From Kibdelosporangium aridum (GTDB lineage: Bacteria > Actinomycetota > Actinomycetes > Mycobacteriales > Pseudonocardiaceae): a DNA stretch of 64,000 bases. The notes below the pieces were generated by a model. It saw only the letters and a list, made by a program, of their open reading frames with translations. It ran no database searches and had not been told where the DNA came from. Position numbers and translations under genes: made by a program. The stretch is from NCBI RefSeq assembly GCF_900176515.1, contig NZ_FWXV01000008.1:372001-436000 (forward strand). The letters are read 5' to 3'. Of the stretch, positions 17,474-27,500 are shown piece by piece. Each line of letters begins with the position of its first letter. The stretch's first letter is position 1.

Positions 17474-17491
17474 TTGTCACAGTTGTGACAA
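17474..17491. promoter_or_regulatory. Perfect 8-bp-arm palindrome upstream of PucR gene
   Basis: TTGTCACA-GT-TGTGACAA is a perfect inverted repeat just beyond the cutinase stop codon and upstream of the PucR gene. It is too short-looped to be a good terminator, has no GC-rich stem, and looks like a dimeric-regulator site. Confidence 0.5.
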
Positions 17492-17495
17492 TTGT

Positions 17496-18152
17496 TCAGA
17501 CCTTTCCGGCAATGAACGTGGCCGCATCGTCGGCATTACGGAAGTAGCTCAGGTGAGCCAGGATGTCGTTGCCGCCGCGCACACAGACCGGGTCGCCTGC
17601 CGCGCAGTATTCCTTGGACCTGCTCTGATAGGGGCCGGTGATGTGCTTGCCGATCGATCCGATCGGCGGCCCGAACACCACGACCGCGGCCACGCGCGAC
17701 TCGAGTGCCGATGGGATGGTCGCGGCGATCGGGGCGCCGACGGGAGCGCCCGCGCTGCTGACCCCGATCGAATTGCTGACCACGTTGGCACCCTGCGAGT
17801 ACCCGACCAGGACGAACCGCTGGTTCGGACAGGACGCCGCCTGCGTGGTCACGTGGTTGACCAGATCGATGTTGCCTTTGGTGGCCGACGTCAGATCGAG
17901 ATTGGCCGGATAGTTCACCGCGTAGGCGGTGGTCGATTTGCCGGTCAGTTTGCGCTGGACAGCCGAGTACACCGGGTCGCCAACGATGATGCCCAGCGTG
18001 CCGGGCTCGCCCGTGCCGCGGGCGGAGACCACGTCGATGTCCGTGCACGGGGCGGCCGCCGCCGGTGCTGCGGCCGCGATCACACCGCCGGCGAACAGCG
18101 TGGTCACGACGATGAGCGAACGGATCGGGGACCTGCTGATGGGTCTGAACAT
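17496..18152 (-). CDS. Secreted cutinase-family serine esterase
   Basis: A 218-residue exported esterase. The start is the ATG at 18152, which has GAGGTG upstream. Residues 1-36 are a Sec signal ending ...AAAPAAAAP. The mature cutinase domain has CTDIDVVSARGTGEPG at its front, the nucleophile elbow GYSQG (Ser119), DPVCVRGG with the catalytic Asp near the second disulphide, and the His in ILAHLSYF. Four Cys are placed as in the two cutinase disulphides. Enzymes of this family cleave cutin, triglycerides or cell-envelope lipid esters (Culp proteins of mycobacteria). It lies upstream, on the opposite strand, of a lipid-transport/PKS region, which may or may not be coincidental. Confidence 0.92.
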   Translation of the reverse strand: MFRPISRSPIRSLIVVTTLFAGGVIAAAAPAAAAPCTDIDVVSARGTGEPGTLGIIVGDPVYSAVQRKLTGKSTTAYAVNYPANLDLTSATKGNIDLVNHVTTQAASCPNQRFVLVGYSQGANVVSNSIGVSSAGAPVGAPIAATIPSALESRVAAVVVFGPPIGSIGKHITGPYQSRSKEYCAAGDPVCVRGGNDILAHLSYFRNADDAATFIAGKV

Positions 18153-18260
18153 GTTCGACACCTCTGTGTATCGATAAGGGAAGAAAGAACTGAATAAAGC
18201 CCGGCGCCGTCGTATTACGAGTGACCGCACGGGAAATGTGCGCGGCTCGGGAACGTCACC

Positions 18261-18276
18261 ATAACGACACCGTTAT
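18261..18276. promoter_or_regulatory. Palindrome in cutinase/MMPL divergent promoter
   Basis: ATAACG-ACAC-CGTTAT is a perfect 6-bp-arm inverted repeat in the AT-richer 256-bp gap between the divergent cutinase and MMPL genes. It is a candidate shared operator. Nothing else was recognised in that gap apart from the AGGAGAGG ribosome-binding site at 18397-18404. Confidence 0.4.
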
Positions 18277-18408
18277 TCGGCGCGGAAGTCATGTTCGCGA
18301 GTAATGGGGGTGAGGATTTTGTCACGACGTTGAGTATTTGTGCCGAACTGTTGCCGTCCGGGGGCCGGGTGAAGTTAGCTGTCCGTACTCGCCAGTAGGA
18401 GAGGCGGA

Positions 18409-20481
18409 TTGCCGATGCGCGTCGACGCCCGCACCCGCTTGCCACCGGCTTCCCGGCAGACCCGCGCGACCGGGAAGTGGCTCGCGGCCATGGTGCTCCT
18501 CGGATGGCTTGCCCTCGGCATCGCGGGCGGCGCGATGCCCGGTGCGCTGAGCGAGGTGCAACGCAACGACGGTGAATCGTTCCTCCCGGCGGATGCCGAA
18601 GCCACCGAAGTAGTGCGGCTGCAGGAAAAGATCGCGGGTGGCAAGGTCCAACCAGCCGTGATCGTGTTCACCAGACCAGAAGGCCTGACCGAGGCGGATG
18701 GCGCGGCGGTTGGCCGACGGTCCGCCGAGATCGCCAAGCTGAGCGGGGTGACCGGTCCGCCGTCCGCGCCGATCCCGGCTGCGGACGGCAAAGCGGTGCT
18801 GGTCAGTGTGCCAGTGTCTGGTGTGGACGGTTTCGAGACCGCGCGGACGACGCAGACGATGCGTGAGATCGTCCGCACGGATCTCCCGCCGGGACTGACC
18901 GTGCATGTCACCGGGCCAGCCGGTTACACGGCGGACTTCGGTGAGGCCATCTCAGGGATCGACGGGCGATTGCTGGTGGTCACGGCCCTGGTCGTCGCGT
19001 TGGTGCTGATTCTGGTCTACCGCAGTCCTTTGCTGCCGATCGTGGTGTTGGTCTCGGCAGGTGTCGCGCTTGTTGTCGCCGCACTGGCGGTGTATCCGCT
19101 CGCCGCAAGCGGGGCGCTCACGCTCAATGGACAGAGCCAGGGAATCCTGTTCATCCTGGTGTTCGGCGCGTCCACGGACTACGCGTTGCTGCTGATCGCC
19201 CGCCACCGGGAAGAGTTGCCGCTGGCCGCTGGCCCGCGTGACTCGGTCATGGCCGCGGTGCGGGCGTCGTTCGAGTCGATCACGGCATCGGCAGGCACAG
19301 TGATCCTCGGCTTGGCATGCCTGTTGCTCAGCAGTCTCTCGTCCAACCGGGGGCTTGGCCCGGTGGCGGCCATCGGGATCGCCGCGTCACTGCTGGTGTC
19401 CCTCACGTTCCTGCCGGCAGCGCTGGTTCTGTTGGGACGCGCGGCTTTCTGGCCATTTCGGCCACACCCGGCCCGATCACGGCTGTGGGGCCGGGTGGCC
19501 GGCTTGGTCGGCCGCCGGTATCTCCCTGTCTGGGTGATCAGCGTCGAAGTGCTCGTGTTGCTGTCGATCCTGCTCGGGGCGTTTCGGTCGAGCGGTGTCA
19601 AGCAGACCGAGATCTTCCTCGACCGGGTCGACGCGGTGGCCGGACAGGAGGTGTTGGAGGCGCACTTCCCGGCCGGGGCAGGGGAACCCGTCGTGATCAT
19701 CACCGAACCCAGCTTCGCCGCCAAGGCGGCGGAAGCGGCGCGTGTCGACGGGGTCGCTGCGGTGGTGGTCGGCCAGCCTGCCGGCGACCTGGTGCAGATC
19801 GACGCGATCCTGACCGTACCGGCCGATTCCCGGACCGCGCAGGAGATCCTGGCGGATATCAGGGAATCTGTGCGGGAAGTGCCTGGCGCGTCGGTCCGCG
19901 TGGGCGGGCAGACGGCGATCTGGCAAGACATCACCGAGGCGGCCGAACGCGACCGGCTAGTGATCATCCCGGCCGTGCTGTTGGTGGTGTTCCTGGTGCT
20001 GGCCCTGCTGTTGAGATCCATTCTGGCCCCGGTTGTGCTGATCGCGACGGTCGTGCTGTCGTTCACCGCCACACTCGGCCTCGGAGCGCTGGTGTTCAAC
20101 GAAGTGCTGGAGTTCCCGGGTTCGGATCCGTCGGTGCCGCTCTACGTCTTCGTGTTCCTGGTGGCGTTGGGTGTGGACTACAACATCTTCCTGATGACCC
20201 GGGTCCGTGAGGAGTCCCGGGCACTGGGCACGCGGGCCGGAACGCTGCGAGGACTTTCCGTGACCGGCGGCGTGATCACGTCCGCCGGAGTGGTGCTGGC
20301 CGCGACCTTCGCGGCGCTGGCGGTGTTGCCGATCCTGTTCATGGCCCAGATCGCGTTCCTGGTGGCGTTCGGCGTGTTGCTGGACACCCTGCTGGTGCGG
20401 TCACTGCTGGTTCCGGCGTTGACCATCCACATCGGACGGGACATCTGGTGGCCGGGCAGGCTCCGCAGAGGGGCGGTTTGA
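18409..20481 (+). CDS. MMPL-family (RND) lipid transporter
   Basis: A 690-residue inner-membrane transporter. The TTG at 18409 or the ATG at 18415 both fit the RBS. Architecture: TM1 (WLAAMVLLGWLALGIAG), an extracytoplasmic loop of ~150 residues, TM2-6 with the MMPL proton-relay pair in GASTDYALLLIARHREE, a second extracytoplasmic loop (residues ~400-510) and TM7-12 with VALGVDYNIFLMTRVREES. These two Asp-Tyr pairs are hallmark residues of MmpL proteins, which export lipids or lipid-linked products using proton motive force. The length is short for MmpL3 but normal for actinomycete MMPL exporters. It may export the product of the FAAL-PKS pair encoded 2.3 kb downstream. Confidence 0.92.
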   Translation: MPMRVDARTRLPPASRQTRATGKWLAAMVLLGWLALGIAGGAMPGALSEVQRNDGESFLPADAEATEVVRLQEKIAGGKVQPAVIVFTRPEGLTEADGAAVGRRSAEIAKLSGVTGPPSAPIPAADGKAVLVSVPVSGVDGFETARTTQTMREIVRTDLPPGLTVHVTGPAGYTADFGEAISGIDGRLLVVTALVVALVLILVYRSPLLPIVVLVSAGVALVVAALAVYPLAASGALTLNGQSQGILFILVFGASTDYALLLIARHREELPLAAGPRDSVMAAVRASFESITASAGTVILGLACLLLSSLSSNRGLGPVAAIGIAASLLVSLTFLPAALVLLGRAAFWPFRPHPARSRLWGRVAGLVGRRYLPVWVISVEVLVLLSILLGAFRSSGVKQTEIFLDRVDAVAGQEVLEAHFPAGAGEPVVIITEPSFAAKAAEAARVDGVAAVVVGQPAGDLVQIDAILTVPADSRTAQEILADIRESVREVPGASVRVGGQTAIWQDITEAAERDRLVIIPAVLLVVFLVLALLLRSILAPVVLIATVVLSFTATLGLGALVFNEVLEFPGSDPSVPLYVFVFLVALGVDYNIFLMTRVREESRALGTRAGTLRGLSVTGGVITSAGVVLAATFAALAVLPILFMAQIAFLVAFGVLLDTLLVRSLLVPALTIHIGRDIWWPGRLRRGAV

Positions 20482-21711
20482 CGTGCGTGTGGCGAGTGCG
20501 GCGCCCACGGCGATCACGGCCGCGGCGACGACGATGGCGGCGTGGAAACCGGGGACGAACTCGGCCGAGCTCGCGCCAAGGCCTTGCGCCGCTTGGTCCA
20601 CGTCGGCATCCGGCACCAGCTGGCTGACCCGCCAGGACATGACCATGCCGAGCACGAGGATCCCGGTCACACCGCCGACTTGGGTGGCGATCTGCTGCAA
20701 CGCGGAGGCGAGGCCGGACATGGACACGGGCGCGTTGCTGACGATGATCTGTGTCGACGCGATCAGCGCGACCCCGGTTCCCGCCCCGAGAATGAGCGCC
20801 GCGGGCAGCACGTCGGCCTGCGTGCTGGCCGGGCCGAGTGCGAGAAATCCCACCATGCCGAGGAAAACCAGGACAAGGCCGCCGGTTGCCGGCCAGCGTG
20901 GCCCGAACCGTGCGGTGAGGGCTCCGCCGATCGGGGCGCTGACCACCACGACCGCGGTCAGCGGCAGGAGCCATCCGGCCGCGGTCATCGGATCCATACC
21001 GCGCAGGTTCTGCAGGTACAGCGTGAGGAAGAACAGCAAGCCGTACAAGGAGAAGTAACTGAGTCCAGTGAGGACAGCGCCGAGCCGTACGCCGGGACAG
21101 CGGAAGAGATCACGTGGCCGTTCCAGCGAATCCCGCGCCCGTGACTCGCCGACCGTGTACAGCGCGAGCACGACGGTGACCGCGGCGATGGGAGCGTTGA
21201 TCAGGAACACCACGGGCCAGCCGAAGTGCTGCACGATCAACCCGGCGACGACCGGGCCCGCGGCGATGGACAGTGCTCCGGCTCCACCCCAGATCCCGAG
21301 TGCGACGTCGAGCCGCTTGCCGGAGAAGGCAGCACGGATCAGCGCGAGTGCCGCCGGTTGCAGCAACGCACCACAGATTCCCTGAACAGCGCGTAACACG
21401 ATCAGCAGCCAGGCGGTCGAGCTCGCCGCGATCAACAGCGAGGCCACCCCGAACCCGGCGACCCCCGCCACGAACACACGTCGTCTGCCCACTCGGTCGG
21501 CGAGGCGGCCCGCTGGGAACAACGCGACGGCGAGTGCCACCAGATATGCGTTCGCAATCCATTGCAATTCAGTGAGTGACGCGCGGGCGGTATGGGCGAT
21601 ATCCGGACCGGCAATGGTGAGCGCGGTACCGTCAAGGCCGACGATCATTCCGCCGAGCGATACCGTCACCAGCGTGCCGACCGGGTGGCTTCTTGGCGCG
21701 GTTATCTTCAT
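20401..21711 (-). CDS. MFS drug-resistance-type exporter (DHA2-like)
   Basis: A 436-residue major facilitator protein with 12-14 hydrophobic segments. The A-motif is clear in GRLADRVGRRRVFVAG, preceded by WIANAYLVALAVALFPA. SLGGMIVGLDGTALTIAGPDI is the TM1 pattern of DHA2 efflux pumps. Its 3' end overlaps the convergent MMPL gene by 81 bp, so its last ~27 residues are encoded opposite the MMPL C-terminus. It is divergent from the esterase at 21767 with a 55-bp shared promoter region. Likely proton-driven export of a drug or metabolite. Confidence 0.88.
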   Translation of the reverse strand: MKITAPRSHPVGTLVTVSLGGMIVGLDGTALTIAGPDIAHTARASLTELQWIANAYLVALAVALFPAGRLADRVGRRRVFVAGVAGFGVASLLIAASSTAWLLIVLRAVQGICGALLQPAALALIRAAFSGKRLDVALGIWGGAGALSIAAGPVVAGLIVQHFGWPVVFLINAPIAAVTVVLALYTVGESRARDSLERPRDLFRCPGVRLGAVLTGLSYFSLYGLLFFLTLYLQNLRGMDPMTAAGWLLPLTAVVVVSAPIGGALTARFGPRWPATGGLVLVFLGMVGFLALGPASTQADVLPAALILGAGTGVALIASTQIIVSNAPVSMSGLASALQQIATQVGGVTGILVLGMVMSWRVSQLVPDADVDQAAQGLGASSAEFVPGFHAAIVVAAAVIAVGAALATRTSNRPSAEPARPPDVPSDVDGQRRNQQ

Positions 21712-21766
21712 GATGGGCGTTCACAGTAATGGCACTGGCTCGCGGATATCAATAGGTGAGGATGCG

Positions 21767-22633
21767 ATGGACATCGAGGTGGTCGAGGAAAGATTTGTTC
21801 GGCCGAATGTGCTTGAGTTGACGGTCCGTTCGTCGGCAGTGGATACGACAGTCACCGTCTTCGTGATTACTCCGCATGACTGGGTGCCGGGCACGAAGCG
21901 TAACTGGCCGGTGCTCTATCTGCTGCACGGCGGTGACGACGGTCCGACCTGCTGGCTGGAGCGCACCGACATCGTGAGCCGGGCACTGGCGCATCCTGGT
22001 GGACTGCTGGTGGTGCTTCCCGAGGGCGGCAGGGCAGGTTTCTACACGGACTGGCAACGGCCGAAATCCCCGGCATGGCACCGGTTTCACACCGTCGAGC
22101 TGCGGCTGCTGCTCGAAGAACGGTACGGCGCAGGGCAATCCCGTGCCATAGCAGGGGTTTCCATGGGTGGCTACGGGGCCGTCATGTACGCCGCGCGCAA
22201 CCCCGGCATGTTCCTTGCCGTGGCTTCCTACAGCGGCCTGCTGCACACGACCCGGCGCGGAGCTCCCATGCTGCTGCGGTATTTCCTGCGCAGCGTGGGG
22301 GAGCGGATGAACGCGATGTGGGGTCCGCGGTGGCTTCGGCGCGTGGTCTGGGCGGAGAACAATCCCTACCTGTTGGCTGAGAAGTTGATCGGGACGCCGC
22401 TGTACATCGCGGCCGGTGACGGCACGCGGGTCCCCGGCGATCCGCCAGTGCAGGGAGACCGCTTGCTGGAGCGGCTGGTCGCGCCGGCAAGTCGGGCATT
22501 CGCCAGACGGATGGCCGACCTTGGTCACCCTGTGTGTACGAGTTTTGGGCACGGCACGCACGATTGGCCGAGCTGGCAACGCGAGATGGACCGGTCGTGG
22601 GATTTCCTCACCGCGCCACTCACCGAGGGTTAG
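21767..22633 (+). CDS. Esterase-D/FrmB-like alpha/beta hydrolase
   Basis: A 288-residue alpha/beta hydrolase of the esterase-D / antigen-85-related family. The ATG at 21767 is the sensible start (GGTGAGG upstream); earlier codons of the open frame are antisense to the MFS gene. Motifs: PVLYLLHGGDDG (oxyanion loop), LPEGGRAGFYTDW, nucleophile elbow GVSMGGYG (Ser132), SYSGLL, and His in FGHGTHDWPSW. No signal peptide is seen, so it is probably cytosolic, unlike true mycolyltransferases. It may hydrolyse or transfer an acyl chain from the adjacent FAAL-PKS system. Confidence 0.85.
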   Translation: MDIEVVEERFVRPNVLELTVRSSAVDTTVTVFVITPHDWVPGTKRNWPVLYLLHGGDDGPTCWLERTDIVSRALAHPGGLLVVLPEGGRAGFYTDWQRPKSPAWHRFHTVELRLLLEERYGAGQSRAIAGVSMGGYGAVMYAARNPGMFLAVASYSGLLHTTRRGAPMLLRYFLRSVGERMNAMWGPRWLRRVVWAENNPYLLAEKLIGTPLYIAAGDGTRVPGDPPVQGDRLLERLVAPASRAFARRMADLGHPVCTSFGHGTHDWPSWQREMDRSWDFLTAPLTEG

Positions 22634-22641
22634 AAATGCTC

Positions 22642-22728
22642 CTGAATGTTCAGTACAACTGTCATGGCTGTGCAGGGTTGTGACAAAGGAGAGATATCAG
22701 AGAATGTAGTGATATGGGTCACGTATCA
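22642..22728. promoter_or_regulatory. AT-rich promoter region with TATCA/TGATA repeats before FAAL
   Basis: The 190-bp gap before the FAAL gene is clearly less GC-rich than its surroundings. It holds CTGAA-TG-TTCAG (22642-22653), ATATCA-N10-TGATAT (22694-22715) and a further GTATCA (22723-22728). These could be operator half-sites for the FAAL-PKS operon. I could not assign -35/-10 elements. Confidence 0.35.
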
Positions 22729-22823
22729 GTGTTGTTGAGATGGCGTAGCGGGCGTCGTTAATCTGCCGTTCGTTCTGTGGTCGTCCGGGTTCCCTGTGTG
22801 ATTGTCGCCTGGTTGGGGTCACT

Positions 22824-24542
22824 ATGTCTGTTCGGCGTAATGCGTTCTCGAATTGGTTCGAGCCGGTGAGCGAGGTGCTGGCCCGGCGTACCGGTGACAA
22901 CGGGCCGGCTTACACCTTCGTCGACTATCTCGACGACGCGAATGGGGTCAAGCGGACCATCACGTGGTCCGAACTGGATAGTCGGGCGAGAGCGATCGCT
23001 GCCCGGCTCGCTGAGGTCAGCGCGCCCGGCGAGCGGGTCGCGCTGCTCTGCCCGCAGAACTTGGACTACGTCGCCGGGTTCTTCGGCGCGCTGTACGCGG
23101 GCATGATCGCGGTCCCGCTGCACGCTCCGGAAGCCGGCTCGCACCCGGACCGTCTGGTCGGTGCGCTTGCCGACTGCGATCCGGAGGTGTGGCTGACCTC
23201 GGGCCCGGCTGTGCAGGGCGTACGGGATCTGCTCGACCAGTACCCGATACCACGGCCGAAAGAGCTGCTGGCTGTGGATTGCCTGGCGGAACGCGACTTC
23301 GAGCCGGTTCAGGCATACCCGGACCAGCCCGCGTACCTGCAGTACACGTCCGGGTCGACCAGAAAACCGGCCGGGGCGGTGATCACCCATGGCGCCCTCA
23401 CCGCGAACGTGGGCCAGGCGCAGGTCGCCTTCGGCGCGGACGTGAACACGACGTGCGTGGGCTGGTTGCCGCTGTTCCACGACATGGGTCTGGTCAATCT
23501 GCTCGCCCTGCCCGCCGCGCTGGGCTGCCACTCGGTGTTCACCACGCCGTTCGCATTCGTCCGCAAACCGGTGCGCTGGCTGAAGATGCTCGCCGAGTAC
23601 CCGGACGCTATCAGTGCCGCGCCGAACTTCGCCTTCGACTACGCGGCCGCCGCTCTGTCCGGAACGGACGCAAGTGGGCTGGACCTGAGCCGGGTCAAGG
23701 TGATCATCAACGGCAGCGAGCCGATCAGGGCGGCGACGATCGAGAACTTCCTCGCCGTGACCAAGCCGCTGGGATTCCGGGCAACCGCGCACCGGCCGTC
23801 CTACGGGCTCGCCGAGGCCACCGTGTTCGTCAGTACGACTTCGCCCGGCGCGGCGCCAAAGGCCACCACCTTCGACCGGACCAGGCTTGGTCCCGGCGAG
23901 CGAGCCGTCATGGTCGACGACGATGCCGACCGGGCGGTGAAGCTGGTGTCCGTGGGCTGGGCAGTCGGCCAAGACCTGCGAATCGTGGTCGACGGACGTG
24001 TGGTCCCCGACGGCATTGTCGGTGAGATCTGGATCCACGGGCCCAACGTGGCCGACGGCTACTGGCGGCAGCCGGAACGCACCGCCGAGGCGTTCGACGG
24101 ACGGTTGCACAACGGCACGCCCGAAGCGGGTTGGCTGCGCACCGGAGATCTCGGCGTGATCCACTCTGACGAGCTGTACGTCGCCGGCCGGCTCAAGGAC
24201 CTGATCATCGTCGACGGCACGAACCACTACCCGCAGGACATTGAAGCCACGGTGCAGCAAGCACATCCGGCGATCCGGCGGGACCGGCTCGCGGTGTTCA
24301 GCATCGAGCGCGACGGCAGGGAAGGCCCAGTGGTGGTGGCCGAGTACTCCGCGCGCGTCACGATGCACGACGAGCTGGCCGACGAGATCGGACGGCTGGT
24401 CCGCGCGGCCGTGGCGAGGCGGCATGCCCTGCGGCTACTGGACTTCGTCATGGTGCCACCGGGCAAAGTCGCACGGACGTCCAGCGGGAAGATCGCGCGT
24501 TCGGCCACTCGCCGTCGCTATCTGGACGGAGAACTACGTTGA
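22824..24542 (+). CDS. Fatty acyl-AMP ligase (FAAL, FadD32-like)
   Basis: A 572-residue adenylate-forming enzyme. Core motifs: A3 YTSGSTRKPAGAVITH (residues ~174-190), VGWLPLFHDMGLVNLLALP (the FAAL/FACL HDMGL signature), PNFAFDYAAAAL, SYGLAEATVFVS, WIHGPNVADGYW, WLRTGDLG, GRLKDLIIVDGTNHYPQDIEATV and ARTSSGKIAR with the catalytic Lys. HDMGL and NHYPQDIE are typical of FAALs, which activate a fatty acid as acyl-AMP and pass it to an ACP rather than to CoA. Its stop overlaps the PKS start as TTGA, and the PKS begins with an ACP, so this enzyme very probably loads that ACP. The relationship resembles FadD32 and Pks13. Confidence 0.93.
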   Translation: MSVRRNAFSNWFEPVSEVLARRTGDNGPAYTFVDYLDDANGVKRTITWSELDSRARAIAARLAEVSAPGERVALLCPQNLDYVAGFFGALYAGMIAVPLHAPEAGSHPDRLVGALADCDPEVWLTSGPAVQGVRDLLDQYPIPRPKELLAVDCLAERDFEPVQAYPDQPAYLQYTSGSTRKPAGAVITHGALTANVGQAQVAFGADVNTTCVGWLPLFHDMGLVNLLALPAALGCHSVFTTPFAFVRKPVRWLKMLAEYPDAISAAPNFAFDYAAAALSGTDASGLDLSRVKVIINGSEPIRAATIENFLAVTKPLGFRATAHRPSYGLAEATVFVSTTSPGAAPKATTFDRTRLGPGERAVMVDDDADRAVKLVSVGWAVGQDLRIVVDGRVVPDGIVGEIWIHGPNVADGYWRQPERTAEAFDGRLHNGTPEAGWLRTGDLGVIHSDELYVAGRLKDLIIVDGTNHYPQDIEATVQQAHPAIRRDRLAVFSIERDGREGPVVVAEYSARVTMHDELADEIGRLVRAAVARRHALRLLDFVMVPPGKVARTSSGKIARSATRRRYLDGELR

Positions 24543-27500
24543 CCGCCGCGCAGCTGCGAGACTGGCTCGTCGCGTCCATCGCGCGGGTATGCGGGATCGC
24601 CACCTCCGATGTAGACACCGACCGGCCGCTGCTTGAATACGGCCTGACATCGCGGGAAGCCGTCAGCCTCGCCGGTGAGCTCGCGGACATGCTGGACCGC
24701 GAGCTGCCCTCGACCCTGGTCTGGCAGCACTCCAGCATCTCCTCGCTGGTAGCGGCATTGACCGACGCGCCGGCCGTGAGCACAGTGGATTCGCCGGTCA
24801 TGACCGGTGAGCCGATCGCAGTGGTCGGCATCGGCTGCCGGTTGCCCGGCCACGTCAACAGCCCGGCAGACCTCTGGGAGCTGCTGTCGGACGGCGGCAA
24901 CGCCATCACGCGCGTACCGGACGGGCGGTGGGACCAGTTCGGCCACGACTCGCTCGAACAGGCCGAGCAACTGGCCCGGACCACCCGCTGGGGCGGTTTC
25001 CTCAGCGACATCACCGGCTTCGACGCCGACTTCTTCGGTATCACCCCGCGCGAGGCGGCCGTGACCGATCCGCAGCAGCGGTTGCTGCTCGAAGTCACGC
25101 AGGAAGCGTTGGAGCATGCCGGGATGGCGCCGGACCGGCTGCGCGCCAGCAGGACCGGCGTGTTCATCGGGATCAGCGGCAACGAGTACAGCCGGCTGAC
25201 CTTCGGCGACGTCAGCCGGGTAGACCCGTGGACCGCGACCGGGTCGGCGTTGAGCGTCGCGGCCAACAGGCTGTCGTACGTCTTCGACTGGCGTGGGCCC
25301 AGCATCGCGGTGGACACCGCGTGTTCGTCCTCACTGGTGGCGGTACACCTGGCGATGCAAAGCCTGCGCAGTGGCGAGAGCGAGATCGCGGTGGCCGGTG
25401 GTGCCAACCTGCTCCTGGGGCCGGGCGTGACGGCGACCTTCGACCAGATGGGGGTGACCGCGCCCGATGGGCTGTGCAAGGCGTTCGACGCCTCCGCGAA
25501 CGGTATCGGTCGCGCCGAGGGCGCGGCTGTGGTCGTGCTGAAGCCGTTGAGCGTGGCGATGCGGGACCGCGATCGCGTGCTGGCGGTGTTGCGCGGATCG
25601 GCTGTGAACTCTGACGGCCGCTCAAACGGGCTGACGGCGCCCAATCCCGCCGCGCAGGAAGCATTGCTGCGTGCCGCGTACGCGTCGGCGGAGGTCGATC
25701 CGGCGAAGGTCGACTACGTGGAGGCGCATGGCACCGGCACGTTGTTGGGCGACCCGATCGAGGCAGGTGCGCTCGGGACCGTCCTGGGGATGGCACCTGG
25801 ACGGGAACGGCCGCTGCTGATCGGATCGGTCAAGACAAATATGGGGCACCTCGAAGCGGCTGCCGGGATCACCGGGTTGATCAAGGTCGTGCTGGCCCTC
25901 GTCCACCACCGGATTCCGGCAAGCCTGCATTTCCACGAACCGAACCCGTACATTCCGTTCCGGCAGTTGCGACTGGCCGTGGTGGCAGGGCAACGGTCCT
26001 GGCCAAGCGACGGGCGGCCCGCCCTCGCTGGGGTCTCGGGGTTCGGGTTCGGTGGCACCAACGCCCACGTGGTCGTCGAGCAGGCGCCTCGGGAGCACCG
26101 GACGAATGGGCGCAAGAACGTCCGGCGACAGTTCGTGATCGCCGCGAACACCGAGAAACGCGTGCGGCGTGCCGCTGATCGGCTCGCGGATTGGCTGACC
26201 AGCAAGGGAAACCATGCCGAGTTTGCGGACGTGGAGCACACGTTGGCGCGCCGGGCAAGCGGGCGTACCCGGGCTGTGGTCACCGCGCGCGACCATCAAC
26301 AACTGGTGTCGGGATTGCGCGCGCTGGTTTCAGGAAGGACACAGCCCGGTGTCGCGATAGGAAGCCGGAAGAACGCGAGCGGCGGTGTCGTCTGGGTCTT
26401 TTCCGGCCAAGGCGCGCAGTGGGCGGGCATGGGACAACGGTTGCTGGCCGAGGAACCGGCGTTCGCCGATGCCGTGGCCGAAATAGACCGGGCAGGCATT
26501 CCGTTGTCCGGCGTCCTCGCGGAAGGGCATGTGCCGGAGGCGTTCGAGCAATTGCAGCCCGTGCTGTTCGGACTGCAGGTCGCGCTTGCACGGCTGTGGC
26601 AGCACCACGGCGCACAACCCGCCGCTGTGATCGGGCACTCGCTCGGCGAAGTCGCCGCCGCGGTCATCGCGGGGGCGGTTTCACTGGCAGACGGTGTTCG
26701 GATCGTCAAGACACGCGCCCGGTTACTGGCGACAACGGCGGGAACAGGGGCGATGGCCGTACTCGAAATGTCCGAGCAGGACGTGTCCGAACTGCTGATC
26801 GCCTATCCCGCAGTGGACCTGGCCGTGTTCAACGCACCTCGGCAGACCGGCGTCGCGGGTCCGGTCGGCGACGTCCTCGACGTGGTCACCGAGGCGGGCA
26901 GGCGCGGGGTGCCGACCGGGCTGATCAAGTCGACAGTGGCCGGGCATTCCCGGTTGGTGGAACCGATCACGGCCGCACTGCGGACCGAGCTGTCCACAGT
27001 GGAGGCAATGGATCCGGTGGTTCCGATCTATCCCACTGCTCTCGACGGCGGACGGTTCGACGCGGAGTACTGGGCCGCGAACGTCCGTCGGCCTGTGCGG
27101 TTCGCGCAAGCGATCGAGGCGGCACGCCAAGACGGGTATCGGACGTTCTTGGAGATCTCAGCCCATCCGTTGCTACGCCACGCGATCGGCGAGACAGTAC
27201 CCGATGCCACAGTGCTCGGCACGTTACGCCGTGACGAACCGGGTAGCTTCCATGCGAGCCTGGGTGCTTTGATCGCCAACTGTGATCGCCCACCGAGGAC
27301 TGCGGGTCGTCTCATCGACGTTCCGACAACAGCTTGGGAGCACAGCGAGCACTGGGTTGCGCCGATTGACTCGGCGCCAGCCGGGGAACATCCGTTGCTC
27401 GGCACGCACGCCGAGATTCCCGAGCAAGGTTTCCACATCTGGCGGGCAGATCTGGGCACTCGGCGGCATCCGTGGCTGGCCGACCACCGGATCGACGGAA

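Noticed and set aside
20401..21711. Treating the MFS gene as a shadow because of its overlap with MMPL
   Set aside because: The MFS A-motif, TM pattern and own upstream region are convincing; only the extreme C-terminus overlaps.
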